Assembly (NCBI RefSeq): GCF_000422945.1
Contig: NZ_KE383964.1
Location: forward strand, 346,530 to 410,529
DNA length: 64,000 nt
Origin: Daejeonella oryzae DSM 19973
GTDB taxonomy: Bacteria > Bacteroidota > Bacteroidia > Sphingobacteriales > Sphingobacteriaceae
Reading direction: 5' to 3'
Both the position numbers and the translations under genes were made by a program. This document shows, piece by piece, positions 34,864 through 44,883 of this stretch; positions within the stretch are counted from its first letter, which is position 1, and every line of letters starts with the position of its first letter. Below the pieces are notes generated by a model. It ran no database searches. It was given only the letters and a program-made list of their open reading frames with translations, and had not been told where the DNA came from.

Positions 34864-34887
34864 AGAAGCCTTTAATTAAAGGCTTCT
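34864..34887 (-). terminator. Terminator of the duplicated-domain protein gene
   Basis: AGAAGCCTTTAA and TTAAAGGCTTCT form a perfect 12-bp dyad without loop bases other than its centre, lying about 20 nt after the stop codon on the minus strand. A T-rich region follows. Confidence 0.65.
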
Positions 34888-34907
34888 AATAAAATAAATC
34901 TAACCGC

Positions 34908-35507
34908 TTATCTATACCTGAATCCTGAAGCAGTTTTTCCTGATGAATATATCATACCATCTACAGAAGTTCCGGTGCCCGAGACTTTCTTAGCCATTTT
35001 TTCCAGATCATCTTCTATAGAATTATTGATTAAGCCGCCTGTTATGGCTGACTTCCACTTAATTCCTCCGCTTTTGTTTGTAAGTACTTCATAATCCTGT
35101 AAAGGCTCAGCTAAAACGTAAGCATCTAATCCGCCAATTTTTTTTACCCGGCCAATACCTTTGGTTGTGGGAGTTGCTGTGTCTTTAAACCGTATTCCAA
35201 CTATTCTTTTTCCGGATGAGTAGACAACGGCATCAATCCGGGAATTTTCTTTCATCGCTTTTCTAACAAAAGATGAAATTTTATCGGCGATGCTTTCATT
35301 TACAAGTCCTCCGGTCACAGCTGACGTAGTACTAATTCCGGTACCTACATCACTGATCACTTCATAATCTCTCAAGGGTTCTGAAAGGACGTATACTTCA
35401 ATTCCCTGTACCTTATTTACTCTGGATAATCCTTTTTCCTCATTTTCATTGAATCCTGAGCTAATTAAAAATGTGGCAATTGTTAAAAGTGTGAATAGTT
35501 TTTTCAT
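34908..35507 (-). CDS. Exported protein with two tandem repeats of an unknown domain
   Basis: A 199-residue protein with a signal peptide (MKKLFTLLTIATFLISSGFN). The mature part consists of two copies of an ~79-residue domain, residues 29-107 and 120-199. They share RVNKVQGIEVYVLSEPLRDY versus RVKKIGGLDAYVLAEPLQDY, SAVTGGLVNESI versus SAITGGLINNSI, and AVVYSSGK versus GMIYSSGK. The linker is ATPTTKGIG. I do not recognise the family; the pattern of strand-helix-strand suggests a small alpha/beta domain. It stands alone with its own terminator. Confidence 0.75.
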   Translation of the reverse strand: MKKLFTLLTIATFLISSGFNENEEKGLSRVNKVQGIEVYVLSEPLRDYEVISDVGTGISTTSAVTGGLVNESIADKISSFVRKAMKENSRIDAVVYSSGKRIVGIRFKDTATPTTKGIGRVKKIGGLDAYVLAEPLQDYEVLTNKSGGIKWKSAITGGLINNSIEDDLEKMAKKVSGTGTSVDGMIYSSGKTASGFRYR

Positions 35508-35749
35508 ATCATGTTTATTTAGTAGTTATTAAAAATAAAGTAAATTATTATCTAAACATAAAATTTAAATTATTTTTATGATATAAAATATTTGTAAACG
35601 TTTTTCATTCCAAGTAATTCAGAAAATTATTTATGTATTTGAAATGAATGCGTATAGAAATTGAAACAATTGTCAACCTTCATTCTTAGAATTATTTATT
35701 TTCTAACTAATTAAATTATTCTGGTATTTTGCGCTCTCAAAATCCATCA

Positions 35750-37030
35750 ATGAAATTTTTCTATCTTATTGTATTAACTTTTTTCGGTATTCTGCAAGTT
35801 AATCTCGCTTCTGCCCAGCTTATCAAAAATGACAATCTTCGCGTTTTTCTGGACTGCCAGTCGTACTGCGACAATGACTATGTAAAGCGGGAGATTACCT
35901 TTGTGGATTATGTAAACGATCGTTTTCAGGCCAATGTTTATATCTTAATAACTTCTCAATCTACCGGCAGCGGGGGCAGAGAATATAAACTGCAGTTTGC
36001 CGGTCAGGATAAATTTAAAGGGGTAAACGATACACTGTCCTACATCCGGCAGGCAACTGCAACAGACGACGAAGACCGTAAACTGGCGGTACAACATTTA
36101 AAACTGGGTCTGGTTAAGTATTTCGCAAGAACCGAAAAAGCAAAGGATTTACAGATCACTTTTAAAAGCGATACAGCTGCAGGCACTAAAGCAAAAACTC
36201 CCGAAAAAGATCCCTGGAATCTCTGGGTAATCAATCTCCGTGTAAACGGGTATGTAAATGGCGACAAAAATTATTCTTCCAACAGCTTTAGTACAGGATT
36301 CTCTGCTTCGCGTATCAGCGAAAAGCATAAAACAACAAGTAATATCAGTTACAACCTGGAGAAGAACCGCTTTGGCGAAGGCCTTGATGCCTACAGATTT
36401 ACCAATAAAAATTATTATGCCAGCAATACTACAGTGTGGTCTTTGGGCGAACATTTATCTGCCGGAGCATTTGTATCTGCCCAGCGCTCTGATTACAGCA
36501 ACTACGATGCATTCTTATCAGTAACACCCGCTCTTGAATATAATTTTTTTCCTTACAAGGAATCCACCAACCACTATGTGGGCCTAATGTATAAAGCGGG
36601 ACCGCGATATTTGAATTATAAAGAAGAAACCATCTTCCTCCAAATGGATGAACTGCGTTTCCAGCAAAGTATTTCTCTGGACATCAGCTATAACCAGAAA
36701 TGGGGACAGATCAGCGGTTCAACTTCATTCGGCCATTATTTTCACGATCTCAGCAAAAATAACCTGTCCTTTTCGGCTTATACCGATCTGCGCTTATATA
36801 AAGGATTGTCGCTCAATTTCAACGGCTATTATGCTTTCCAGAGAGATCAGCTGAATATTGTAAAAGGCGATATTACTAACGAAGATTTACTCACCCGGCG
36901 CAGGCAACTGGACTCTAATTATTATTTCTATTCCAGCTTCGGGGTTCGTTACCGATTTGGCTCCTTATTTAATAATGTGGTGAACCCCAGATTTGAAGGC
37001 GGCGGCGGAGGAGGGATATTCTTTAATTAG
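35750..37030 (+). CDS. Outer-membrane beta-barrel-like protein
   Basis: A 426-residue exported protein with a signal peptide (MKFFYLIVLTFFGILQ...SAQ). The N-terminal third has LDCQSYCDNDYVKREITF, two cysteines and a soluble-domain look. From about residue 180 alternating polar/aromatic strands (TTSNISYNLEKN, GAFVSAQRSDYS, FSAYTDLRLYKG) run to FGVRYRFGSLFNN, the outer-membrane barrel pattern, then a glycine run and FFN at the C-terminus. I chose ATG 35750 over 35729 because the signal starts there. Function and ligand are unknown. Confidence 0.7.
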   Translation: MKFFYLIVLTFFGILQVNLASAQLIKNDNLRVFLDCQSYCDNDYVKREITFVDYVNDRFQANVYILITSQSTGSGGREYKLQFAGQDKFKGVNDTLSYIRQATATDDEDRKLAVQHLKLGLVKYFARTEKAKDLQITFKSDTAAGTKAKTPEKDPWNLWVINLRVNGYVNGDKNYSSNSFSTGFSASRISEKHKTTSNISYNLEKNRFGEGLDAYRFTNKNYYASNTTVWSLGEHLSAGAFVSAQRSDYSNYDAFLSVTPALEYNFFPYKESTNHYVGLMYKAGPRYLNYKEETIFLQMDELRFQQSISLDISYNQKWGQISGSTSFGHYFHDLSKNNLSFSAYTDLRLYKGLSLNFNGYYAFQRDQLNIVKGDITNEDLLTRRRQLDSNYYFYSSFGVRYRFGSLFNNVVNPRFEGGGGGGIFFN

Positions 37031-37154
37031 GATTGAGGTGAAACCCGTAATGCCAGATGAAAGCACTTTTTCTTATGGTGGTTGCGTGCCCGGATATTCT
37101 GTTTTATCAGCTGATAATTAATATAAAATTTCTCTTTGCAGCGTTTATAAACTC

Positions 37155-37568
37155 ATGGATGTTCATTCTAAAGAAATCCGCTCTTACAACATGTCCCGTA
37201 TCCGCAGCAAGGACACCAAGCCTGAGCTGCTGGTCCGGAAATTCCTGCATAGCCATGGTTTTCGTTACCGCCTCCATGTAAAAGACCTTCCCGGTAAACC
37301 GGATATTGTTTTACCTAAATACAAAACCGTCATTTTTGTACATGGCTGCTTCTGGCACGGACATGAGGGGTGTAAGTATTTTGTTGTGCCCAAGACAAGG
37401 ACGGAGTGGTGGGTGAATAAGATTCAGACTAATAATTCAAATGATGTGAAAGCTGAAATGAATCTTATTTCTCAGGGATGGAGGATTATTAAGATCTGGG
37501 AGTGTGAACTCAAGAAAGGCGCTTTGAATCCTAAATTGTTAGAGATATTGCTTTCCTTAAGGCTCTAA
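37155..37568 (+). CDS. vsr: Very short patch repair (Vsr) DNA mismatch endonuclease
   Basis: A 137-residue nuclease that nicks 5' of the T in T:G mismatches created by deamination of 5-methylcytosine. It starts DVHSKEIRSYNMSRIRSKDT, with the catalytic Asp50 in KPDIVLP, His63 and the Zn-binding FVHGCFWHGHEGC (Trp67, His68, His70, Cys73) and RIIKIWECEL near the end. It is the usual partner of a 5mC methyltransferase, which lies 180 nt downstream, so it protects the host from that enzyme's mutagenic side effect. It is the first gene of the accessory island. Confidence 0.93.
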   Translation: MDVHSKEIRSYNMSRIRSKDTKPELLVRKFLHSHGFRYRLHVKDLPGKPDIVLPKYKTVIFVHGCFWHGHEGCKYFVVPKTRTEWWVNKIQTNNSNDVKAEMNLISQGWRIIKIWECELKKGALNPKLLEILLSLRL

Positions 37569-37748
37569 TACAAATTCTATGAAAAACTCATTGATTTAAA
37601 TTAAATTTTAGATAGCTTTCCAGATTAATGATAGAGGGTAAGGCAATGATCTTTAAATGATGATTCGTCTCCAATAAGGTGAATTTTTTTATGCGTTCGT
37701 AAATGCTTTGTTGCCATTAACTTTTTATTACAATCTGCACTTTTTTGT

Positions 37749-39350
37749 ATGCCAATTCCTATTATAGATATATTCGCTGGCCCGGGGGGGCTTGGTGAGG
37801 GTTTTTCCGCATTGGTTAACGAAGAAAATGAAAAGCACTTTAACATCGCGTTATCAATAGAAAAAGATCCAGTAGCTCATCAGACACTAACTTTAAGAAG
37901 CTTCTTTCGTCAGTTTGCCCCAGACGAGGTTCCAGAAGATTATTATGATTTTGTTAAAGGAAATCTAACCATTCATGAATTATTTGAAAAGTGGCCTGAC
38001 CAGTCGGAAAATGCAAAGGAAGAAGCTTGGTGTGGTACTCTAGGCGATCCGGATGAAAAGGATATGAATGCAGTGTCAGATGCAGACGTGGATGCCAAAA
38101 TTTCAAAAGTTTTAAATGGAGAACCTAACTGGCTTCTAATTGGCGGACCTCCTTGTCAGGCATATTCTATTGTTGGCCGATCCAGAAGACAGGAGAAAAT
38201 TTTAAATGAGAAAAGTGACAAAAGGGTAGGATTATACAAGCAATACCTTAGGATTCTTGCTGTTCACAGCCCTGCTGTTTTTGTAATGGAGAATGTTAAA
38301 GGGATTTTATCTGCAAAAACGGCTGATAATGAGGTTTTTTCAAAGATATTAAGTGATCTGTCAGATCCCGCGGGTTCTTATTTGACCAAAAGAGAAGGTG
38401 ATGATCAGGAATTCAACTGTCCTGGCTATAAAATATATTCTATCGTAAGCAAACCCGAGAGGTTTGACTCGCATGGAAATCCTGTTTATAAGCAAAAGGA
38501 TTTTGTTATTAAGGCAGAAAACTACGGTATCCCTCAAACACGTCATAGGGTAATTTTACTTGGAATAAGGAGAGATATCGATATAAAACCAGACATTATT
38601 CATGCATCCGAAGAAATATCTGTTTCAAATGTGATCAATGGTCTCCCAAGAGTAAGAAGTGGTCTTTCAAAATCTAAAGATGATTTTGAAAGCTGGAAAG
38701 CACTTATTCACCAAATAATAAAAGGAGACCTGCTTGTTGATGTCGATTCAGATGTAGTAGGTGATATTAATGCTAAAATAAATGATATTAAGGAGCCCAT
38801 TGATGGCGTGGGAAACAATTACATAAAATGTGAAGAAATCAATGTTGGTTATCAGACCGAATGGTATCTGGACAATCGTTTAGAAGGCGTTTGCAATCAC
38901 ATGTCAAGATCACATATGGAAAGTGATATCCATCGGTATCTTTTTGTGTCTTGCTTCGGGAACATAAAAAAATGTTCACCCACGTTGATGAATTTCCCAG
39001 CCGCCTTATTGCCAGCGCACTTAAATGTACAGGAGGGTATAGATGATAAAAAATTTGCTGACAGGTTCCGGGTTCAGTTATTAGACAAACCCTCCAAAAC
39101 AATCACCAGTCACATTTCTAAAGACGGTCATTACTATATTCATCCGGATCCCACACAGTGCAGAAGCCTGACGGTAAGAGAAGCAGCACGGATCCAAACT
39201 TTTCCGGATAATTATTTTTTCTGTGGGCCGCGAACGTCTCAGTTTCATCAGGTTGGTAATGCTGTTCCACCGTATCTGGCTTATCAGATTGCTCAGGTTG
39301 TAAATAGAATTTTTGAGGAACTGACTCTATTAAATGCAGCGAATGTTTAA
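37749..39350 (+). CDS. DNA (cytosine-5-)-methyltransferase
   Basis: A 533-residue C5 methyltransferase, larger than the typical 330-450. Motif I is IDIFAGPGGLGEGFS (6-20), motif IV is GGPPCQAYS with the catalytic Cys136, motif VI is ENVKG (181-185), motif VIII is QTRHR (263-267) and motifs IX-X are RSLTVREAARIQTFPD and GNAVPPYLA at the end. The target-recognition region lies between VIII and IX (about 275-470) and is long. It modifies DNA and may serve as the self-marking arm of the island. The recognition site cannot be read. It ends 10 nt before the MORC-like ATPase. Confidence 0.92.
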   Translation: MPIPIIDIFAGPGGLGEGFSALVNEENEKHFNIALSIEKDPVAHQTLTLRSFFRQFAPDEVPEDYYDFVKGNLTIHELFEKWPDQSENAKEEAWCGTLGDPDEKDMNAVSDADVDAKISKVLNGEPNWLLIGGPPCQAYSIVGRSRRQEKILNEKSDKRVGLYKQYLRILAVHSPAVFVMENVKGILSAKTADNEVFSKILSDLSDPAGSYLTKREGDDQEFNCPGYKIYSIVSKPERFDSHGNPVYKQKDFVIKAENYGIPQTRHRVILLGIRRDIDIKPDIIHASEEISVSNVINGLPRVRSGLSKSKDDFESWKALIHQIIKGDLLVDVDSDVVGDINAKINDIKEPIDGVGNNYIKCEEINVGYQTEWYLDNRLEGVCNHMSRSHMESDIHRYLFVSCFGNIKKCSPTLMNFPAALLPAHLNVQEGIDDKKFADRFRVQLLDKPSKTITSHISKDGHYYIHPDPTQCRSLTVREAARIQTFPDNYFFCGPRTSQFHQVGNAVPPYLAYQIAQVVNRIFEELTLLNAANV

Positions 39351-39360
39351 TTTTTGATCG

Positions 39361-40893
39361 ATGATGGAAAAATCTATACCTGAAATTAATTTTGAAAATG
39401 CAATCCCTTCCCCCGAATATCTTATCAAATCAATCGCTGAACAAGGCTATTCGCTTGAGACATCTCTTGGCGATCTGATAGATAATTCGGTGTCAGCTTG
39501 CGCTAATAAAATTGAAATACTTATTGATACCGAAAATCTTCCCTTCACTCTTTTTCTTGCAGACAATGGAAACGGAATGGATGAACAGCTTCTCAAAAGA
39601 TGTATGCAGTTTCCCAGCTCATCTTTGGAAAATTTAAGAGATGAGGATGATCTGGGCAGATTTGGATTAGGAATGAAAACTGCTTCGTTTGCACAGACAC
39701 GAAAATTCACTGTTATCTCAAAAATAAAAGGAAGCGTCAGGTATTTTGCCAGAACATGGGATGTAGATTATCTAAAGCAGATAAAAGAATGGCGAATTAT
39801 TATCAATACAGATGATGAAGTAGCCGAACTGCTTAGTCAGTATCAAAATTTAAGCAAAGGTTTCTTCAACGAATTCACTGATTTCGAACCAAATACAATT
39901 GTTGTATTGCAGAGCCTATACAAATTTGAAGATTACCTTGAAGGAAAAGATAAAAGTGAATCATTGAAAAACCAGATTACTGAGGTTACTACTGAATATC
40001 TGGCGCTTGTTTTTCACAGGTTTATGGAAAGAGAAAAGAATCCACTGGCTATCCGGGTCAATAACATTATCGTTAAACCATTTAACCCTTTCCCAACTTC
40101 TGAAACTGACCTCCGGCTGATTGAATCCAAACAAAAGAATTTCAAATCTGATGTTATCAATCTTGAAGGCTACATTTTGCCTGTGAGAAGTATAGAAGAA
40201 AGCAAAGAGAATAATAATATCTGGACTACCAGAAGCCGCGGATTAATGGATATGGAGGGTCTTTATATTTACCGGGCAGACAGAATAATTTTATTTGGCG
40301 GGTGGAATGGTATTATCCGTAAATCCCCCCGTCTTCAACTTGCCCGCTTAAAAGTTGAAGTTGGCAATAAAGTCGATAATTTATTGCATCTGAATGTTGC
40401 CAAATCTCAGATTGTAATACCATACGACCTTAAAATGGGGTTTCTTAAATATATGGCTGAGTTAAAAGAACAGGCTGAAAAAGAATACTATAACAGGGGG
40501 ATACGCACCATATCATCAAGAAAATCTGATCAGGTTCTTCAATTATTCGAACGTAAAGCTTCAAATAAAGGAATGCTTTTAGAATTAAATACGGAATTTC
40601 CGCTAATTCGAATGATTAAGGGGCAAATGGATAGTGAACAGCAAAAATCATTTCTGATTTTACTCAAAATGATTAATACCGGAATTAACCGGATTCGCCA
40701 AGTACATGAAGATAAATCATACCTCAACGCAGAATCACAAGCCGATGGAACAAGCGAAGCGGATTTAACTGAAACTATTCAAAATCTACTCAATGCAGGA
40801 ACAAGTAAGGAAAGTATTAAAGAAGCTATTCTTCCAGCTTTAGGTTACCGTATAGATACAATTCCTTATCAAATCACAAAATTGCTTAAATAG
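39361..40893 (+). CDS. MORC/MutL-like GHKL ATPase (HATPase_c_3)
   Basis: A 510-residue ATPase of the gyrase/Hsp90/histidine-kinase/MutL class. The N-terminal Bergerat fold has N-box LGDLIDNSVSA (37-45; Asp38 in place of the usual Glu), G1 DNGNGMDE (68-75) and G2 GRFGLGMKTASF (99-110). The following S5-like domain carries RSRGLMDMEGLYIYRADRII. There is no histidine kinase core. Such ATPases next to Z1 helicases and methyltransferases occur in predicted restriction-type operons studied with eukaryotic MORC. Fourth in the expected assembly; 10 nt after the methyltransferase stop, 6 nt before Z1. Biochemical action is unproven. Confidence 0.85.
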   Translation: MMEKSIPEINFENAIPSPEYLIKSIAEQGYSLETSLGDLIDNSVSACANKIEILIDTENLPFTLFLADNGNGMDEQLLKRCMQFPSSSLENLRDEDDLGRFGLGMKTASFAQTRKFTVISKIKGSVRYFARTWDVDYLKQIKEWRIIINTDDEVAELLSQYQNLSKGFFNEFTDFEPNTIVVLQSLYKFEDYLEGKDKSESLKNQITEVTTEYLALVFHRFMEREKNPLAIRVNNIIVKPFNPFPTSETDLRLIESKQKNFKSDVINLEGYILPVRSIEESKENNNIWTTRSRGLMDMEGLYIYRADRIILFGGWNGIIRKSPRLQLARLKVEVGNKVDNLLHLNVAKSQIVIPYDLKMGFLKYMAELKEQAEKEYYNRGIRTISSRKSDQVLQLFERKASNKGMLLELNTEFPLIRMIKGQMDSEQQKSFLILLKMINTGINRIRQVHEDKSYLNAESQADGTSEADLTETIQNLLNAGTSKESIKEAILPALGYRIDTIPYQITKLLK

Positions 40894-40899
40894 CCTGTA

Positions 40900-43800
40900 A
40901 TGACAAACTCAGAGTGTATAGAGATAATTAAATCTTTTATTAAAGAAAAAGCTAAAGAGAGAGAACACATCTTACATTCTTTCTTTGAAGATATTAAAAT
41001 AGAGATTACAAACATCAGAAGTTTTTTTCCTGGTCTTTCAGCTCTGGATGAGGTTACTTTTCTCCATTTGTACAATGTTGCTGCAAAAGAATTCCAATCG
41101 GTTAATCCTATAGAAATTGATCCATCGACATCCTTAACGAAAAAAGATTTCAAAACATGGCTTACTGAAGATCGCAAAAAACAGCTTCAATATGATTATA
41201 TCAACAGATACTTGACCTATTTATCAAAAAGGGGAAGATCAGAAAAGGTAGTTGACGAAATTAAAATCTCCAGTGAGAAGATACTTTCAAAGCTTGGCGA
41301 TCCAAAATCCGAAAGACCGTTTTATGTAAAGGGGCTGGTAGTTGGCAGTGTCCAGTCTGGGAAAACAGGCAATTTCAATGCAGTGATCAACCGGGCAATT
41401 GACAGCGGGTATAGTCTTATTATTGTACTATCCGGTATAATGGAAGATTTGAGAAGTCAAACTCAGATGAGGATTGAAGAGGATGTCATAGGGGAAGGTT
41501 CATTAGATATATCAAAAGATAATAAAGGCGATAAAGGTGTAGGCTCGGTCAGGAAATTTGGTGAACAGGGAGACCAGAGTGTTAGGCAAGTGTTTTCAAT
41601 AACTTCCTATAAATCAGATTTCAAAAAATCAGTTAAGGATACAGATTTCTCACTCAACAACAAAAATATTCTTGTATGTAAAAAGAATACCGGGGTTTTA
41701 AAGAATCTGCTGATCTGGTTAAGTGATTATTTGAATGAAAATAAAGAAAAACATGATATTCCTTTCCTGATAGTGGATGACGAAGCTGACAACGCTTCAC
41801 TGAATAATTTGGGAAAAAAAGGTGTTGATTATGCCAGCAAGATCAATGGTCATATCAGGGCACTTCTAAACTTATTTACCAGAAAAACTTATCTTGGTTA
41901 TACCGCAACCCCTTTTGCGAATGTTTTACAGGATCGAAATGGTTTAAGTGCGTTAAGATGGCCTGTTTCCTACAGATTAAATGGTCAAACTGTTGATAAG
42001 GATTTCGGACAAGTAAACAACATCTTTCCCGATGATTTTATTGAACTTCTCAATCCTCCAAGCAACTATATTGGCGCAAAACAAATTTTTGAAACTGTTT
42101 TAAACGATGCTCTCAAAATCCCTCTTGTTGAAATAGTCAATGATGCGATCGCCGAATTCCCCTCCCATACTCTAAAAGACGATGGAACAGAAAGGGCAAC
42201 TGTCAGGAACGATAATTTTCCGGTAAAATTACCAAGGTCATTAGAAGAAGCAACACAATGCTTTGTTCTTAGTATAGCACTGCGATTAAGCCGGATCGCC
42301 GATATGACAGATTCGGGTTTTCTGAACCCGCACCACACCATGCTTGTTCACATTTCTCGTTTTATACCCTGGCAGAATAAAACAAAAGACCTGCTTGGAA
42401 TTTATATACAAAAACTTGAAGAGGATATAAATAACGATTTGCCCAACAATAAGAAACTTATTTATGGCACTCTGGAAAAAACATGGAATAGATACTATGC
42501 TACTATCGTTCAAAATATAAGAGCTTATCTCCCGGAGGGTTATTCCGATGAATTTCTGGTATCTAAAACATTTTCTGAGGTTAAAGGGCATCTTATAGAT
42601 GCGGTCAAAGGAATTGAAATTAAAGCGGTAAACAGCGAAACAGGTGATAAACTTCAATATGTAAAGGATAGTTCTGGGAATGGTAAGAAAATAATAGCTG
42701 TCGGTGGTAACCGCTTATCACGAGGATTCACATTAGAAGGTCTAACGATCAATTATTTTATCAGAAATACGAATTATTCAGATACCCTTTTACAAATGGG
42801 CAGATGGTTTGGTTACCGGCCTGGATACCTTGATTGCTGTAAAGTTTTCACAACATTTGATGCTGTGCAGAAGTTTGATTCAACTACAAGGGCAATAGAA
42901 GAGCTGGAGGCCGAATTTATTAAATTGAAGCGCCTTAATAAAACCCCGCAAGATTTTGTATTGAGGGTAAGAAAGCATCCGGGTACTTTAAAAATAACAC
43001 GCCCATCAATTTTGAAAAACACCAAAGTTGTCAACTGGTCTTATCAGGATCAGTTAGTTCAATCAACAAGGTTTAAAGTCAATGATGCTGATCGGATTAA
43101 TCAGTCATGGGAAGCTTTTAGAGCTTTTATAAACACACATCATTCACAAATTACCTATGATGACCGATTCTTCAGGCTTGATCTTAGTTTCATTCAGCTT
43201 ATTGAATTTTTAAATCTCCCGAATACTTTTACAGAGTTTGAAATACCTTCGATAATCAGGTTCATCGAACTCTGTGCGGAGAAAAATAAATTAAAGAACT
43301 GGACTATAGCTATAAAGGCTAATGGGGAAGGTGGTACCTTAAATGCAAATCAGACGGGTCTGACGGTTAATTTAGGTTTATCAGTGAGGTCTGGACCTAA
43401 ACCTGAATCTGCAACATATTTCAGAGAACAATTTATTACAAGAGGAATTTTTTCAGCATCAGGGAAATCTGCCAATATTGTTTCATCTGGTTCTGATTTC
43501 GATCTCTTACTGAGTGATGAAGTTAAAAGGAAGGCAATAGCCGATTTCCGTCTCGAAAGATCCGAATACTTCAGAGGAAAGGATATTCCTGATTTTGCCC
43601 AAAAGGCTTTAAATGTAACGATTCCTGAAAAAGTGTATCGGGAAATTATGCCGGATGATCATGGGCTGCTTGTAGTTTACCTTATGGATTTAAAGGCAAT
43701 TTTTAGGGAAGAGATGCAGGATTCAGAAATGGATAACATGGTTATTAAAAACGGTATCAAAACTGATATTCCTTTAATCGGCTATGCTATAGGATTTCCT

Positions 43801-43908
43801 CCGATCTCTCCTGATCCCGGAGGTGAATATGTTCATGGTGATTATGATCTGGATGATGAAGAGGGTGAAGATGAATGGGATGAAATATTAGAGACTAACG
43901 AAGATTAA
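40900..43908 (+). CDS. Z1-domain SF2 helicase-like protein
   Basis: A 1002-residue protein with helicase superfamily 2 motifs: Walker A GSVQSGKT (149-156), DEAD-like Walker B VDDEAD (292-297), TATPF (335-339), and the conserved GGNRLSRGFTLEGLTINYF with motif VI QMGRWFGYR (632-640). This combination, with arginine fingers in QMGRWFGYR, is the Z1 domain signature. The C-terminal ~300 residues are less defined, ending in an acidic tail. It lies 6 nt after the MORC-like ATPase and 9 nt before the nuclease. In predicted systems it translocates on DNA for the nuclease; this is inference. Confidence 0.9.
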   Translation: MTNSECIEIIKSFIKEKAKEREHILHSFFEDIKIEITNIRSFFPGLSALDEVTFLHLYNVAAKEFQSVNPIEIDPSTSLTKKDFKTWLTEDRKKQLQYDYINRYLTYLSKRGRSEKVVDEIKISSEKILSKLGDPKSERPFYVKGLVVGSVQSGKTGNFNAVINRAIDSGYSLIIVLSGIMEDLRSQTQMRIEEDVIGEGSLDISKDNKGDKGVGSVRKFGEQGDQSVRQVFSITSYKSDFKKSVKDTDFSLNNKNILVCKKNTGVLKNLLIWLSDYLNENKEKHDIPFLIVDDEADNASLNNLGKKGVDYASKINGHIRALLNLFTRKTYLGYTATPFANVLQDRNGLSALRWPVSYRLNGQTVDKDFGQVNNIFPDDFIELLNPPSNYIGAKQIFETVLNDALKIPLVEIVNDAIAEFPSHTLKDDGTERATVRNDNFPVKLPRSLEEATQCFVLSIALRLSRIADMTDSGFLNPHHTMLVHISRFIPWQNKTKDLLGIYIQKLEEDINNDLPNNKKLIYGTLEKTWNRYYATIVQNIRAYLPEGYSDEFLVSKTFSEVKGHLIDAVKGIEIKAVNSETGDKLQYVKDSSGNGKKIIAVGGNRLSRGFTLEGLTINYFIRNTNYSDTLLQMGRWFGYRPGYLDCCKVFTTFDAVQKFDSTTRAIEELEAEFIKLKRLNKTPQDFVLRVRKHPGTLKITRPSILKNTKVVNWSYQDQLVQSTRFKVNDADRINQSWEAFRAFINTHHSQITYDDRFFRLDLSFIQLIEFLNLPNTFTEFEIPSIIRFIELCAEKNKLKNWTIAIKANGEGGTLNANQTGLTVNLGLSVRSGPKPESATYFREQFITRGIFSASGKSANIVSSGSDFDLLLSDEVKRKAIADFRLERSEYFRGKDIPDFAQKALNVTIPEKVYREIMPDDHGLLVVYLMDLKAIFREEMQDSEMDNMVIKNGIKTDIPLIGYAIGFPPISPDPGGEYVHGDYDLDDEEGEDEWDEILETNED

Positions 43909-43917
43909 TTCCGATAT

Positions 43918-44883
43918 ATGAAAATAGAGGAGCTTGAATTAAAGTGGCAATTAATCAGTACTGGCCAGTGGACTGGTATTAAATCGTTGAGAATTGACAG
44001 TGAATCAATCCCGGATCTTTTTATTGGATTAAGTGCTGAGTTAAAAAGGGGGCTTATCCTGAAATTACCGGGCAACTATCTTCCTGACTTTCAGTCTTCC
44101 GTTAAACAAAATCTATCCCTGGAACTCTTCCCGGATACCAGATGGGTCGTTTTAACACTACTTGATGAGCAGTATATCGACCTTTTTGATGACCTCATTT
44201 TTTCAATATATAATAAAATCAGTAACATATCCGAAGCTTCAGTTTATGTTTCTGAACTTCTTAAAACTTACCACAAATGGAGCGAGTTTTTTCAGGAGAA
44301 TCAGGGAAATGGATTAACGGATGATGCTGTGAAAGGGATTTTTGGAGAACTCGTCGTATTGAATGATATATTAAAGTCAACAGGTTCTGGGGAAATCAAT
44401 GATGTACTTAATTCATGGAAGGGACCTTATGACACAGGTCAGGATTTTATAGGAGAACATAAAAATATTGAAGTAAAAACCAAGCTTAATTCGGCTGCTC
44501 ATGTAAGAATATCCAGTGAATTTCAATTACAACCAGAACCAGGTAAAGAACTGGATTTGCTTATCGTGAATATAAATCCTGATCCTTTGGATGGTAATTC
44601 CTTAAAAGATTTAGTTTTGATCATCCGTGACTATGTGGTTTCAAAACTCGGAGATTATACCATCTTATTAAAGTCACTTTCTCAAAAGGGGTTGACTATC
44701 AGAAATCTTGAAAATTATGATCATTTAAAATTCATTGCTTTAAATATGGTAACATATTCCTGTACTGATGACGATTTCCCCAGACTTATCAGAACAAATT
44801 TACCTGATGCGATTAATACCGTATCATACAAATTGAACTTGACAGCAATTCAGCCATATTTAATCTACGATAAAACTTTATAA
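43918..44883 (+). CDS. PD-(D/E)XK motif nuclease-like protein (DUF4420 type)
   Basis: A 321-residue protein whose central region is the restriction-endonuclease fold: Glu144 in GIFGELVVLND, Asp176 in GQDFIGEH and EVKTK (Glu185, Lys187), matching D-(E/D)xK spacing. The N-terminal part (1-110) has ELEL, WQLI and strand-rich segments of unknown role. It is directly upstream of the AIPR gene (stop and next ATG adjacent). It is the candidate effector of the island, cutting unmodified or invading DNA. Cleavage has not been shown. Confidence 0.85.
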   Translation: MKIEELELKWQLISTGQWTGIKSLRIDSESIPDLFIGLSAELKRGLILKLPGNYLPDFQSSVKQNLSLELFPDTRWVVLTLLDEQYIDLFDDLIFSIYNKISNISEASVYVSELLKTYHKWSEFFQENQGNGLTDDAVKGIFGELVVLNDILKSTGSGEINDVLNSWKGPYDTGQDFIGEHKNIEVKTKLNSAAHVRISSEFQLQPEPGKELDLLIVNINPDPLDGNSLKDLVLIIRDYVVSKLGDYTILLKSLSQKGLTIRNLENYDHLKFIALNMVTYSCTDDDFPRLIRTNLPDAINTVSYKLNLTAIQPYLIYDKTL

